From Alloyangia pacifica (GTDB lineage Bacteria > Pseudomonadota > Alphaproteobacteria > Rhodobacterales > Rhodobacteraceae), in assembly GCF_003111685.1 (NCBI RefSeq), contig NZ_CP022189.1, positions 946,001 to 1,010,000 of the forward strand: a stretch of 64,000 nucleotides of DNA, given 5' to 3'. Under the pieces are notes generated by a model. That model saw nothing but the letters and a program-made list of their open reading frames with translations, had not been told where the DNA came from and ran no database searches. The position numbers and the translations under genes are program-made. Shown here piece after piece: positions 38,313 to 46,742 of this stretch (within the stretch, counting starts at the first letter, position 1; the number at the start of each line of letters is the position of its first letter).

Positions 38313-39242
38313 TCAGGGCAGCAGGTGCAGCCAGGCCCAGCTGGTGACGATGCACATGCCGGTGGCCAGCAGCACCGAGGAGGCCGCAACCCGCTTGGCG
38401 CGGCCGTAGAGGTTGGCGAAGACATAGGCGTTCACCCCGGGCGCCACCGAGGCGGTGACCACCGCCGAGCGGAAGGCGTCGGTGGGCAGGGCGAAGGCGG
38501 TGCCGAGCGTGTAGGTGACCAGCGGGTGAAGCCCGAGCGAGAGCGCGCAGACGAAGAGAATGGTGCGCAGATCGCCCTCGGGGCGGTAGCGGAAGAGCAC
38601 GCCGCCGAGCGCGAAGAGCGCGCAGGGCAGCGCGGTGCGGGTGAGCAGGCCGAGCGCCTCGGTCATCGGGGTGGGCAACTCGACGCTCAGCAGGTTGAAC
38701 ACGATGCCGATGCTGATGCCGATGACCATCGGCGTGCGGAACAGCGAGCGCAGGATGGTCAGCGGCAGGCGGCGCAGCTCGGTGCCGCGGGCACGGGCGA
38801 GTTCCATGGTGGTGATGCCGATGGCATAGCAAAGCGGCGAGTGCAGGGCGATGATCGCGTAATTGCCATTCAGCGCATCCTCGCCAAACGCCTGCTCGGT
38901 GATCGGCAGGCCGATCAGCAGGGAATTGGAGAAGAGCGCGCAGAAACCGATGACCACGCTGTCTTCCCAGTCGCGGCCGAAGATCAGCCGCGCGCCGAAC
39001 AGGCCGACAATGAAGCAGGTGATCGCGCCGGCGTAGAAGGAGAACAGCAGGTCGAAGCGGAAATACTCGCCGAGGTCGAGCTGCCACATGGCGCGGAACA
39101 GCAGGCAGGGCACGGCGATGGTCTGGGCAAATCCCATGAGCCCGTCGATCGCATTGTCGGTCAGCAGCTTGCGCCAGCTGGCAAGGTAGCCCGCGCCGAT
39201 GACGATGAAGACCGGGAGAATGACGTCGAGGAGGGCTTGCAT
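38313..39242 (-). CDS. AEC (auxin efflux carrier) family transporter
   Basis: This 309-residue protein has about ten membrane segments. Family features include the N-terminal VFIVIGAGYLASWRKLL, GLPITEQAFGEDAL and a C-terminal half repeating the fold. Bacterial AEC members (MdcF, MleP-like) move malonate or malate. It is upstream of purA by 184 bp and single. The substrate is unknown. Confidence 0.88.
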   Translation of the reverse strand: MQALLDVILPVFIVIGAGYLASWRKLLTDNAIDGLMGFAQTIAVPCLLFRAMWQLDLGEYFRFDLLFSFYAGAITCFIVGLFGARLIFGRDWEDSVVIGFCALFSNSLLIGLPITEQAFGEDALNGNYAIIALHSPLCYAIGITTMELARARGTELRRLPLTILRSLFRTPMVIGISIGIVFNLLSVELPTPMTEALGLLTRTALPCALFALGGVLFRYRPEGDLRTILFVCALSLGLHPLVTYTLGTAFALPTDAFRSAVVTASVAPGVNAYVFANLYGRAKRVAASSVLLATGMCIVTSWAWLHLLP

Positions 39243-39358
39243 GGACGCAGGGCTTTCACGTTGCGCGCCGGTCGGCGCGCGGCCTCCGGCGGGCGGACTT
39301 GCAGAGGAAGGGGGCCGGGTGCCGACCGGCGGCGGGATGGTCAGCGCGGCGCTTCTCC

Positions 39359-40159
39359 TCAGAGCGCATAACGCAGGACCATCCCGTCATAGGCCGGGTG
39401 GATGTGCTCGGCGGTTTCCGCCGCCAGGGTCTCGTAGTCGAGATCGATGTGCATGTTGGTCAGCACCGCCTCGCGCGGCTGCGCCCGAGCGATCCATTCC
39501 AGAGCCAGGTCGAGATGCGCATGGGTCGGATGCGGGGTGCGGCGCAGCGCATCGACGACGAAGCAGTCGAGATTCTGAAGGTGCGCCCAGGCGTCCTCGG
39601 GAATGCGCACCACGTCGGGCATGTAGACGAGCCCCGCGACGCGGAAGCCGAGCGCGTCGATGCTGCCGTGATCGACCTTGATCGGGGTCAGCGGGATCGC
39701 GCCGCCGGCGCCTTCGATGGTGAAGGGGCCCTGGATCGCGTGCAGATCGAAGATCGGCGGATAGGGGCTGCCCTCGGGCTGCACGAAAGCATAGCCGAAG
39801 CGCGAGATCAGGTCGTTCTGCGTGTCGCCATCGGCCCAGACCGGCAAGCGCGAGCCGCGGTTGAAGACGATCTGGCGCAGGTCGTCGAGCCCGTTGGTGT
39901 GGTCGGCGTGGGCATGGGTCCAGACGGCGGCGTCGAGATGGCCGATGCCGGCGTCGAGCAGCTGCGCGCGCATGTCGGGCGAGGTGTCGATCAGCACCCG
40001 CGTGGTGCCGTCGCGGGTCTCGCGCTCGACGAGCATCGAGCAGCGGCGGCGGGTGTTCCTGGGGTTCGCGGGATCGCAATCGCCCCATTTGCCGCCGAGC
40101 CGCGGCACGCCGCCCGAGGAGCCGCAGCCGAGGATGGTGAAGCGCAGCTCGCCCTTCAT
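39359..40159 (-). CDS. PhnP-like MBL-fold phosphodiesterase
   Basis: This 266-residue metallo-beta-lactamase-fold enzyme has the metal motif THAHADHTNGLDD, and its N terminus, LRFTILGCGSSGGVPRLG, is typical of PhnP and related cyclic-phosphodiesterases. The start at 40159 overlaps the tatD stop by 4 bp, so the two are coupled. It may hydrolyse cyclic ribose phosphates or nucleotides. Without phn genes nearby the assignment to phosphonate use is not supported. Confidence 0.88.
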   Translation of the reverse strand: MKGELRFTILGCGSSGGVPRLGGKWGDCDPANPRNTRRRCSMLVERETRDGTTRVLIDTSPDMRAQLLDAGIGHLDAAVWTHAHADHTNGLDDLRQIVFNRGSRLPVWADGDTQNDLISRFGYAFVQPEGSPYPPIFDLHAIQGPFTIEGAGGAIPLTPIKVDHGSIDALGFRVAGLVYMPDVVRIPEDAWAHLQNLDCFVVDALRRTPHPTHAHLDLALEWIARAQPREAVLTNMHIDLDYETLAAETAEHIHPAYDGMVLRYAL

Positions 40160-40971
40160 GCGCCGCCGCCCGTCGCGGGGGACCAGGCCGCGGCCTTTGC
40201 AAAGAGGCGCTCGAAGTTTGCCTCGGTGGCGGCGGCGAACTCCTCGAAGCTGAGCCCGAAGGTCTCGGCTCCGACCTTGGCGGTGTGGACGGTGTAGCCC
40301 GGCTCGTTGCGCTTGCCGCGGTAGGGCGGCGGCGCGAGGTAGGGGCTGTCGGTTTCCACCAGGATGCGCTCGAGCGGGGCGGCGGCGAACATATCGCGCA
40401 GCTCCTGCGACTTGGGGAAGGCGGCGATGCCGGACATCGACAGGTAGAAGCCGCAGTCGAGCGCGGCGCGCGCCAACTCGGCCGAGGAGCTGAAGCAATG
40501 CATGACGCAGGCGTAGGGCTTGCGGCGGTAGGCCTCGGTCAGGATCCGGGCCATGTCGTCATCGGCGGCGCGGGCGTGGATGATCAGCGGCAGGCCGGTC
40601 TCCTGCGCCGCCTCGATGTGGATGCCCAGCGACGCCTTCTGCACCTCGGCACTCTCGGCGGTGTAGTGGTAGTCCAGCCCGGTCTCGCCGATGCCGACGA
40701 ATTTCGGGTGCTGCGACAGGGTGACCAGCTCATCGACCGTGGTGGCGGGCTCTTCGGCGGCGCTCATCGGGTGGACGCCGAAGGTGTAGAACACCGGGTC
40801 GTTCGCCTCGGCGATGGCGCGCACCTTGGGCTCGTTCGCGATCCGCGTGCAGATGGTGACCATGCGGTGCACCCCGGCCTCGAGCGCGCGGGCGATGACC
40901 TCGGGGCGCTCGTCGTCGAAATCGGGGAAGTCGAGGTGGCAGTGGCTGTCGGTGATCAGGGGAGTGGTCAT
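40156..40971 (-). CDS. tatD: TatD family hydrolase
   Basis: This 271-residue metal-dependent hydrolase has DSHCHLDFPDF near the N terminus, GETGLDYHY, HARAADDD, and the C-terminal LVETDSPYLAPPPYRGKRNEP. TatD/YcfH-type proteins are 3'-5' exonucleases or D-aminoacyl deacylase-like enzymes. It heads a two-gene operon with the MBL-fold gene. YcfH paralogues are as likely as TatD proper. Confidence 0.9.
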   Translation of the reverse strand: MTTPLITDSHCHLDFPDFDDERPEVIARALEAGVHRMVTICTRIANEPKVRAIAEANDPVFYTFGVHPMSAAEEPATTVDELVTLSQHPKFVGIGETGLDYHYTAESAEVQKASLGIHIEAAQETGLPLIIHARAADDDMARILTEAYRRKPYACVMHCFSSSAELARAALDCGFYLSMSGIAAFPKSQELRDMFAAAPLERILVETDSPYLAPPPYRGKRNEPGYTVHTAKVGAETFGLSFEEFAAATEANFERLFAKAAAWSPATGGGA

Positions 40972-41163
40972 GAATACGTCCTTTGCGCGCAGGTATCAGA
41001 CATGCGCGGGGCAGGGTCAAGGAGGGGGCGGCCCTGCGTCCGGGTCGCGGGCCACGGGTGCCGGATGCGCGGGCAGGGATGTGGTCGGGTCCGGGGGAAG
41101 GGGGTTGATGGCCGCGCTGGCATGGATTTTAACGGCGCCGTAAAGGTTGGATGCGTGGGCGGA

Positions 41164-41940
41164 ATGACGACGGAACTTCGGAAGTGGTATTTCTGCCTGA
41201 ACCAGAAGGGCTTCGAGCAGGTCTGGGGGCAGGTGCGCGTCGCCGTCGCCTCCTGTCTGGCGCGCACGCGGCTGCGCCCGATATGCCTTTACAACGGCGA
41301 GTCCGAGGCGCATGTGGCGCAGCTGCGCGGGCTCGGGGTCGAGGTCATCGCGCACCGCAGCTCGCTCGAGCCGCTTTTGCGCCGGGCCTATGGGTCGTCC
41401 TATGACACCTTTTCCGGGCACTGGCTGCGGATCGATATTCCCGCGCTCGAGCAGGAAGATGATCTCGTCCTCTATACCGATGTCGACGTCATGTTTCTTG
41501 CCCACCCCGCGCCGCCGCGCCTGCGCAAGCCGCTCGCCGCGGCGCCGGAGCGCTACCGCTGGCGCTACCCGCATTTCAACAGCGGCGTGCTGCTGATGAA
41601 CGTGCCGAAGTTGCGGGCGCTGGCCGAGCCCTTTGCCGCCTCGATCGCGCGACGCTTTCGCGAGCCCTGGTCGCCGCCGGGCCATGACCAGGTGAGCTAC
41701 AACAGCTTTTTCCGCTGGCGCCACGCCCGGCTGCCGCACGGGATGAACTGGAAGCCGTACTGGGGGCTGGGGCGCGACGTTTCGATCGTGCATTTCCACG
41801 GGCCGAAGCCCGAGAACATCCGCGCGCTGGTGGCCGGGGGCGGAGAGCGGTTCATTCCCCAGTACCGGGCCCTATGGCAGCTCGACCCGGAGGCCTATGC
41901 CCATTACGCAGGGCTTTTCGAAGAGTTCGAGGCGGACTGA
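41164..41940 (+). CDS. Predicted glycosyltransferase (GT-A/GT8-like)
   Basis: This 258-residue soluble protein has the GT-A metal motif DVD in LVLYTDVDVMFL (about 103-109). It also has HFNSGVLLMNV and a C-terminal HFHGPKP, the layout of GT8-like nucleotide-sugar transferases. The start at 41164 has GGGCGGA before it; other in-frame starts upstream exist. No other polysaccharide genes are adjacent. The sugar and acceptor are unknown. Confidence 0.7.
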   Translation: MTTELRKWYFCLNQKGFEQVWGQVRVAVASCLARTRLRPICLYNGESEAHVAQLRGLGVEVIAHRSSLEPLLRRAYGSSYDTFSGHWLRIDIPALEQEDDLVLYTDVDVMFLAHPAPPRLRKPLAAAPERYRWRYPHFNSGVLLMNVPKLRALAEPFAASIARRFREPWSPPGHDQVSYNSFFRWRHARLPHGMNWKPYWGLGRDVSIVHFHGPKPENIRALVAGGGERFIPQYRALWQLDPEAYAHYAGLFEEFEAD

Positions 41941-41954
41941 CGCCGGGATGGGGC

Positions 41955-42317
41955 TCAGAGCCCGCGCAGCAGCCCGCGCCGGTGCAGCTGGGCCCGCAGG
42001 GCGATGGCCAGCGTCGAGGCGGCCATGACGCCGAGGATGTCGGCGGCCCAGTCGGTGAGTTCGGCGTCGCGCCCGACATAGGCTTGCACAACCTCGATCA
42101 ACCCGCCGAAGGCGATCGCCGCCGGTGCCAGCACCCAGAGCCAGCGCGGTCGCAGGAAGGCGGCGGGCGCGATGATCGCGCCGAACCCGAGCGCATGCTG
42201 CAACTTGTCGTCCATCAGCGCGTCGGCCAACGGCAGCCGCGGCCCCACGGTGAGGGTGGTGACCAGCGCGGCCATGCCGAGCACGAGGGCGAGGGTGAGA
42301 AGCGAGATGCGATCCAT
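41955..42317 (-). CDS. VanZ-like family protein
   Basis: This 120-residue protein has four hydrophobic segments and the VanZ core DDKLQHALGFGAI and GGLIEVVQAYVGRDAELTDWAADILGV. The start at 42317 (MDRISLL) gives a complete domain. VanZ-like proteins are membrane proteins of unclear role outside teicoplanin resistance. It is the last clearly chromosomal gene before the low-GC region. Confidence 0.85.
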   Translation of the reverse strand: MDRISLLTLALVLGMAALVTTLTVGPRLPLADALMDDKLQHALGFGAIIAPAAFLRPRWLWVLAPAAIAFGGLIEVVQAYVGRDAELTDWAADILGVMAASTLAIALRAQLHRRGLLRGL

Positions 42318-42902
42318 GCCTGCGAGAGACCATGCGGCGTGCACAAAGGCCAGAGGCGACGCTGCTCCGCGGCTACACGTTCCTGTCAGCGCCCAGATGG
42401 ATGGCGCCGCGAACGGGCGCTGCTGTAGGGTGACACCTAATATTACAGTGAAGGAGGAAGAGGCTCGAAGAAGTCGGAAGAAGCCGGAAGCCAAATAAAG
42501 ACAGACACTTGGCGGCGTGGTGGGGCGGCCTTCAGGGCGTTGTCCGAAGTTTGCAGTTGGCCGCCAAAAGGCGCTGAAAGTGGGCCTTCTACGCGTTGCT
42601 AGGGCATCACAAGGCGTCATGCCAGAAAGGTGGCTAAGCCCTTTTGAATTAGGGTTTAAAGAACCCTATACGGCGCGTTGCGGACGGTTTTCGTAGGCGA
42701 AACGGTGTCCGGAAGTGGGACCCTTGCCGCCCACTTCTCTGCTGAGGTCCCACCTAGGTAGTTTTCGACATAAAAACAGTTGGTTAAAAGAGCTCATGCG
42801 CGCGGAGAGGCTTAGGCCAAGTGGGACCCAATTTTACAATGCTCCAGATAGCAGTCTGCCCAAGAAACGAGCAGCTACATGAGCTGGGCACTCTGGGGTG
42901 GC
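42318..42902. other. 585-bp gene-free junction, candidate left end of the Mu-like prophage
   Basis: No convincing gene is present. The first about 110 bp is GC-rich like the chromosome, after which the composition drops. The direct copies AAGTGGGACCC at 42713-42723 and 42819-42829, an inverted related copy at 42745-42755, and TGTCCGAAGT (42541) and TGTCCGGAAGT (42706) form a cluster of short repeats. Such clusters are what a Mu-type transposase end would look like. The exact terminal TG cannot be set without the right end. Confidence 0.45.
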
Positions 42903-43817
42903 TCATGGTTTCGTAGGGAACACCATTCTTTCGGCGTTGCGTTCAAATGTAAGAGCTCTTCGGAGGTTCAGGAATTTGCGGCCATGTTCGTCGGTTTCCA
43001 CAAGTGATCGGCAGAAGTACTTCTCAGTGTCGATCTCAGTGTCTAGGAGGTCCAACGCTATCGGGGTAAGGCCGTCGCCGCGGTTGTTGGTGGTCGCGAC
43101 AGAGAGGCATAGGTTTCCGTCAGGAAGTCGCAGGGCATAGCCAGGTTGACCAGGTGATGGCATTGGTAATCCAGGAATCTGTTCCCAACGAGGCTCTCCG
43201 ATGGAGAGCTCAATGCGGGCGCTGAAACCGTCGACGATTTCCGTAGATTTTCCCTGCAGGAGAACCATTGTGGCGACTATGATAGGCTCGACCTCGGAGA
43301 TCGGAATACCTTCTCGGCCCAGCATCTCGGTAACCTCCTTTTTGACCAGAGCTTTCTCGAAGGGGGGGCGGACGACGATCTTTCCCGAGAGGTGCACGAC
43401 AAGGTCATAGAAGAGTGCAGGACTGTCGCATGCGATTTCAGTGGGGTATGCGGTGTTGCCTGCGAACCAGGACGCCACTTTCTTCTTGAGTTGCTTCTTG
43501 TTCAGCCCAGAGATATTCTTGAGGACGGACATCGGCTCGAAGTCGATATTCTCAAGAAGCCAAGTTTTTAGCCACCAACCGCATTCTCCTGAAAACTCTA
43601 ACGCTAGGTTGCTGCCAGACTGACACTTTAGAATGAATGCTACCTGAGAAAACACGAATGCTGTACGTTCGAGCGTAGCGCCACGGTCGCGTTTCGCATG
43701 TGCGATAAAGTCGCCAACTTCCCTCACAAAGGGGCCGATGCGCTCTTCTCGATACTTCATGTACAGAGCAAGAACATCCGCGTCCGTGTAGCGCTTGTCT
43801 AAAAACCTATGTGTCAC
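42903..43817 (-). CDS. Cargo protein of unknown function, 304 residues
   Basis: No family is recognised. It is hydrophilic, without signal peptide or membrane segments, and has one Cys-Trp-Trp element (GECGWWLKTWL) and many charged residues. Its GC content is much lower than the chromosome, so recent transfer is likely. It lies in the prophage cargo zone, in the same direction as the Pycsar genes. Its promoter region holds two dif-like sites. A defence or anti-defence role is possible by position only. Confidence 0.7.
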   Translation of the reverse strand: MTHRFLDKRYTDADVLALYMKYREERIGPFVREVGDFIAHAKRDRGATLERTAFVFSQVAFILKCQSGSNLALEFSGECGWWLKTWLLENIDFEPMSVLKNISGLNKKQLKKKVASWFAGNTAYPTEIACDSPALFYDLVVHLSGKIVVRPPFEKALVKKEVTEMLGREGIPISEVEPIIVATMVLLQGKSTEIVDGFSARIELSIGEPRWEQIPGLPMPSPGQPGYALRLPDGNLCLSVATTNNRGDGLTPIALDLLDTEIDTEKYFCRSLVETDEHGRKFLNLRRALTFERNAERMVFPTKP

Positions 43818-43880
43818 TCGTAATCCTATCTTTTGAACTTCGCGTTTGCGGGCCGAGGGAGCATGTGGGCGCCTGAAGAA

Positions 43881-43908
43881 ACTGCATATATGCCGGGTTA
43901 TGCGACTC
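43881..43908 (-). other. dif-like Xer recombination site A (degenerate)
   Basis: Read on the minus strand the XerC-like arm is GAGTCGCATAA, the 6-bp centre CCCGGC and the second arm ATATATGCAGT. The first arm fits the dif pattern well. The second shares 7 of 11 positions with site C. Confidence 0.45.
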
Positions 43909-43926
43909 CGGTCGCCGCAGGCCGGG

Positions 43927-43954
43927 ACAGGACATACTCCGCCTTATGTGACTC
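43927..43954 (-). other. dif-like Xer recombination site B
   Basis: On the minus strand the left arm is GAGTCACATAA, the centre GGCGGA and the right arm GTATGTCCTGT. The 11-6-11 spacing with CATAA and TATGT flanking the centre is the XerC/XerD dif layout. Confidence 0.6.
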
Positions 43955-44039
43955 CGAGCCCCAGGCAGGGAATCCCAATACACTTGGCCTTATTCCAGTC
44001 CGCCGCCGCAGGCATTGCGACGGCGGCAGATGCGCGGAA

Positions 44040-44522
44040 CTACAATTTGTCGCGCAGCTCTTGCCGTTGGTGGGGTGGCAGCATGCCAGCAACTACGGAG
44101 AGCAGTTCCAGGAGCCGGCGATCTTCCGCTTCTGTTTCACCCCTAAATTCAGGCTTTAGAACCATCAGGCGCACTTTCTTCCGCGGTGCCCGGCCCAGCA
44201 TGGCCAGCCATTCAGTGAGTTGCTTGTGATAGTGCGAATAGTCGGATGTGCCAGGCCGCAGTTCTTCGAAAAAGTCTTTCAGAACCCATTCAGTGTTTCG
44301 ACCGTCGAGGTCTTTGTAGTTTCGCAGATATGTCTCTGCGTCCAAATCTTGATAACCAGCAAATTTCGAGAATCCAAACTGCGGGTCTTCGGGCTTGCGG
44401 GTGTCCACGTACCAAGCGTGGACGAACCCCAAGCGGTCTGCGAGCTCTTGAGACTTTTCCAGCTCTGTCTGCAGGCGAGCAATATTACTGAGAACTTGCT
44501 CGGCGTTGGTAACTACCCTCAC
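44040..44522 (-). CDS. Cargo protein of unknown function, 160 residues
   Basis: No family is recognised. The protein is soluble and charged. Residues 10-35 look like a short coiled coil (LQTELEKSQELADRL), and there is an aromatic-rich middle (HAWYVDT, FGFSKFAGYQ). Low GC marks it as foreign. It sits alone between dif-like sites B and C, a module of about 0.7 kb. Two copies of a palindromic-looking element lie upstream and may be its operator. Confidence 0.7.
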   Translation of the reverse strand: MRVVTNAEQVLSNIARLQTELEKSQELADRLGFVHAWYVDTRKPEDPQFGFSKFAGYQDLDAETYLRNYKDLDGRNTEWVLKDFFEELRPGTSDYSHYHKQLTEWLAMLGRAPRKKVRLMVLKPEFRGETEAEDRRLLELLSVVAGMLPPHQRQELRDKL

Positions 44523-44541
44523 GTCTAATCTCCTTCATCAA

Positions 44542-44601
44542 CCACGTGGTAGATGCACGTTGCACGCTTCGGTCGACGCTGTAAATACTACGTGGTAGAT
44601 G
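44542..44601. promoter_or_regulatory. Duplicated element upstream of the 160-residue cargo gene
   Basis: CCACGTGGTAGATG (44542-44555) and CTACGTGGTAGATG (44588-44601) are direct copies 46 bp apart. Each contains a near-palindrome around ACGT. They lie 20-80 bp upstream of the minus-strand start at 44522, so an operator is plausible. Confidence 0.45.
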
Positions 44602-44627
44602 AAGTAGATTGGAGCGCGAGAGTTCAG

Positions 44628-44655
44628 AGTGAACATACGGTGCCTTACGCGACTT
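44628..44655 (-). other. dif-like Xer recombination site C
   Basis: On the minus strand the left arm is AAGTCGCGTAA, the centre GGCACC and the right arm GTATGTTCACT. It has the same orientation and layout as B and D. It separates the 160-residue gene from the Pycsar genes. Confidence 0.6.
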
Positions 44656-44748
44656 CGATGAGCAGCAAGCGCATTAAGAACATGGTGATATAAGTCTAGA
44701 GAATGGACGAGAGCAGCGCGACAAAGACGATCGCCAGCTACAGGTTGC

Positions 44749-45666
44749 TCAGCCATTGAATGGACCAAATCTCGCGATGTGCTCTCTTAGCTCATTGCAT
44801 GCAGGCCCCATCAGCGCCGTTGCGTCTTCGCCTGGTACATAGCGATACGGGATCGTGGTCACGCCCGCCAAGTCGCTTGGGAGCTTCACCTTGTCTTCGC
44901 GCGGTTCCATTAGAATGGCTCGCTGGCGATTCAGGCGACCCATGAATAACCCCAGTTCGAAAATGACATTGTCTCGTGGGCTGGGCCAGTCGGCGCCTCT
45001 GCTCGCGGTCACGTCGTCAGAATGCGCGACCGCGACCGCGAAGTCGCACTTCTCAAGTTCATCCTCTAGACTCTGAAGGGGGTAGTTCGCGACCTTGAAT
45101 ACTCCGTCCGTCCAGGGAACGACTAGAAAGTCTCGGCTCAGAGCGTTCTGGATAATTCTTGCGACGCCCACGGCCTCACCAGAGGATATCAGGAAGACTC
45201 TTATCTTGTCTCGATAGGCGCCTATTGCGGAATTGCGCTGCATCAGGCGGCGGGCCAGCTCACGCGCGATGTTGCGATACATCTCCGGATATCTGCCTGC
45301 AATCTCAGAAAACTGGACCTCAGAAAGCCGCGCCAGGACGGCTTCCTCACGTGCCACTACCGTCGCAGATCGTAGTTGCGTTGGTTCGATCGCAGCCATC
45401 TCTCCCACGCAGTCGCCAGGGCCGCGCGCCGCAACATTTCGCCCATTGATGACTACCTCAAAGGTTCCCGCGACAATAAAGAAGATGTCATTTTCTGAGC
45501 TGCCCTGTTGGATGATCGCGTCACCAGTTGCGGCTGGAATGAGCTCGACTTGGTCTGCCAGCTCTTCGGCCAGCTGACTGTTTCCAGCCACAAGCTTTTG
45601 CGCTCGGAGGGCGTCTACCCGCCAACGTTTACCGTCGTTACCAAGAAATCTGTTAAGCATACTCAA
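44749..45666 (-). CDS. Pycsar effector: cyclic-nucleotide-binding domain fused to TIR (PycTIR)
   Basis: This 305-residue protein has an N-terminal cyclic-nucleotide-binding beta-barrel (about 20-145). Its phosphate-binding cassette is G88-E89-M-A ... R99-S-A. The C-terminal half (about 153-300) is a TIR-like domain of the CAP12/Pycsar type, with RVFLISSGEAVGVARII and NVIFELGLFMGRL, in which Glu237 is the expected catalytic residue. In known systems cCMP or cUMP binding activates NAD+ cleavage and stops the infected cell. The gene begins 3 bp after the cyclase stop, so they form one operon. The family call is strong; the ligand is inferred. Confidence 0.9.
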   Translation of the reverse strand: MSMLNRFLGNDGKRWRVDALRAQKLVAGNSQLAEELADQVELIPAATGDAIIQQGSSENDIFFIVAGTFEVVINGRNVAARGPGDCVGEMAAIEPTQLRSATVVAREEAVLARLSEVQFSEIAGRYPEMYRNIARELARRLMQRNSAIGAYRDKIRVFLISSGEAVGVARIIQNALSRDFLVVPWTDGVFKVANYPLQSLEDELEKCDFAVAVAHSDDVTASRGADWPSPRDNVIFELGLFMGRLNRQRAILMEPREDKVKLPSDLAGVTTIPYRYVPGEDATALMGPACNELREHIARFGPFNG

Positions 45667-45669
45667 ACC

Positions 45670-46365
45670 TTAGAACTCCCACCAATAGGTCGAAGAGTAA
45701 ACCTTGTCGTTGTTGTGCGCGGACCACTGCCATGACCTCCACATGTTGGTCCCTTTCGAAAGCTTCTGGGCGTCATCCAAATAATCGTATACCCTGTCGG
45801 TGATCCACGTCGCGTAATCAGCACTTTCTGCAGTGAGTTTTGCGGCCAAGTTCGCTGCGTTTCCCACCCATACGAGATCATTGTCGCCGCGTACGCCGGT
45901 GCGAGCGACCCGCAGTTCTGATGTGTCGATGCCGACGACGTGCTTAACATTATAGGAGCTGTTCTTGTAGACGCCCTTCAGCTCTGTCTGGACGTATTTC
46001 TTCACCGCGTAGTTGATCTTAAGAGCGCAGCGGACTGCGTCGTTGCATTGCCGTCCACCAACGAAGACGCCCATCACTCTGTCGCCGTCATAGGAGACGA
46101 TCGTACCTCCGGCGTCGTTGATTAGTCTGGAAGCAGCGTAAAGATAAGTCTTGTAGACCTCAGCTGAAAATTCCCACTTCTTTTCTTCAACAAGCGACGT
46201 GGACTGATCCAGGTCGGCGTAGAGCACGGTCGCGCGTTCAAAGTGGATGGCTTCGTTACTTAACTTCAGGTCTTGCGGGGCAGGCACCTTCTGCCCTTTG
46301 CGCGTCTCCCAAGCTGTAGCGAAGGTGGAAGATGCTTTGTTCTTGATGTCGTCTGCCAAACTCAT
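45670..46365 (-). CDS. Pycsar pyrimidine cyclase (PycC), class III cyclase domain
   Basis: This 231-residue soluble protein has a class III nucleotide cyclase homology domain (about 42-205). Metal-binding Asp51 is in VLYADLDQST and Asp93/95 in SYDGDRVMGVF. The late block VGNAANLAAKL has Asn172, but Lys176 stands where adenylyl cyclases have the transition-state Arg. PycC enzymes make cCMP or cUMP on phage infection. The adjacent effector with cNMP-binding and TIR domains identifies the pair as Pycsar. Which pyrimidine it uses cannot be told from the sequence alone. Its promoter lies in the 377-bp spacer upstream. Confidence 0.9.
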   Translation of the reverse strand: MSLADDIKNKASSTFATAWETRKGQKVPAPQDLKLSNEAIHFERATVLYADLDQSTSLVEEKKWEFSAEVYKTYLYAASRLINDAGGTIVSYDGDRVMGVFVGGRQCNDAVRCALKINYAVKKYVQTELKGVYKNSSYNVKHVVGIDTSELRVARTGVRGDNDLVWVGNAANLAAKLTAESADYATWITDRVYDYLDDAQKLSKGTNMWRSWQWSAHNNDKVYSSTYWWEF

Positions 46366-46742
46366 AACGCTTCCTCGGCCTGCGCAACGCTTCTACGGTA
46401 GAATTAACGTTGTTTCGCTTCACTGTAGGAGCTGGATATTACGTAGATGACGTCAATGAGCAACAGCTTCAAGGTCGGGCTTAGTCGAGCCGTCGACTGT
46501 TGCCCAACCACATTCCCTTGCGACTTAGTATCTCATGTGCCCCCTGCTTCATCGGCCGGGCGTCGAACGCCGCTTTGGGCGACGCTGGGTGCCCGGAAGG
46601 AACTTGAGTATGCACCGGTCCGAGGGGGCGGCCTGGGCGCATTCTACTTCTCTGGAACTTGTGAAGGATGGCGTTATACAAGTGCCACCGGTTCGCCAGT
46701 CGTGGCGATGATACTATTCTGAGAACGAGTGAGGGTGCATAG
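46366..46742. other. 377-bp divergent spacer upstream of the Pycsar operon
   Basis: It contains an open frame of 91 codons (46447-46722, plus) with no ribosome site and a biased composition, which I do not accept as a gene. The first 80 bp carry the presumed promoter of pycC (minus strand). GAGTGAGGGTGC precedes the start of the gene at 46743. No dif-like site was seen here. Confidence 0.5.

Noticed and set aside
42661..42690. Possible fifth dif-like site (CTATACGGCGCGTTGCGGAC)
   Set aside because: It resembles site C only with an insertion and a deletion, so the 11-6-11 spacing is broken.
43898..44655. The TTATGCGACTC-type motifs as promoters of the minus-strand cargo genes
   Set aside because: Site D has no minus-strand gene downstream to serve, and the conserved unit extends over both 11-bp arms with fixed spacing.
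46447..46722. Open frame of 91 codons upstream of the tail-anchored cargo gene
   Set aside because: No ribosome site, many Cys/Pro/Arg residues without pattern, and it lies in the promoter region of pycC.
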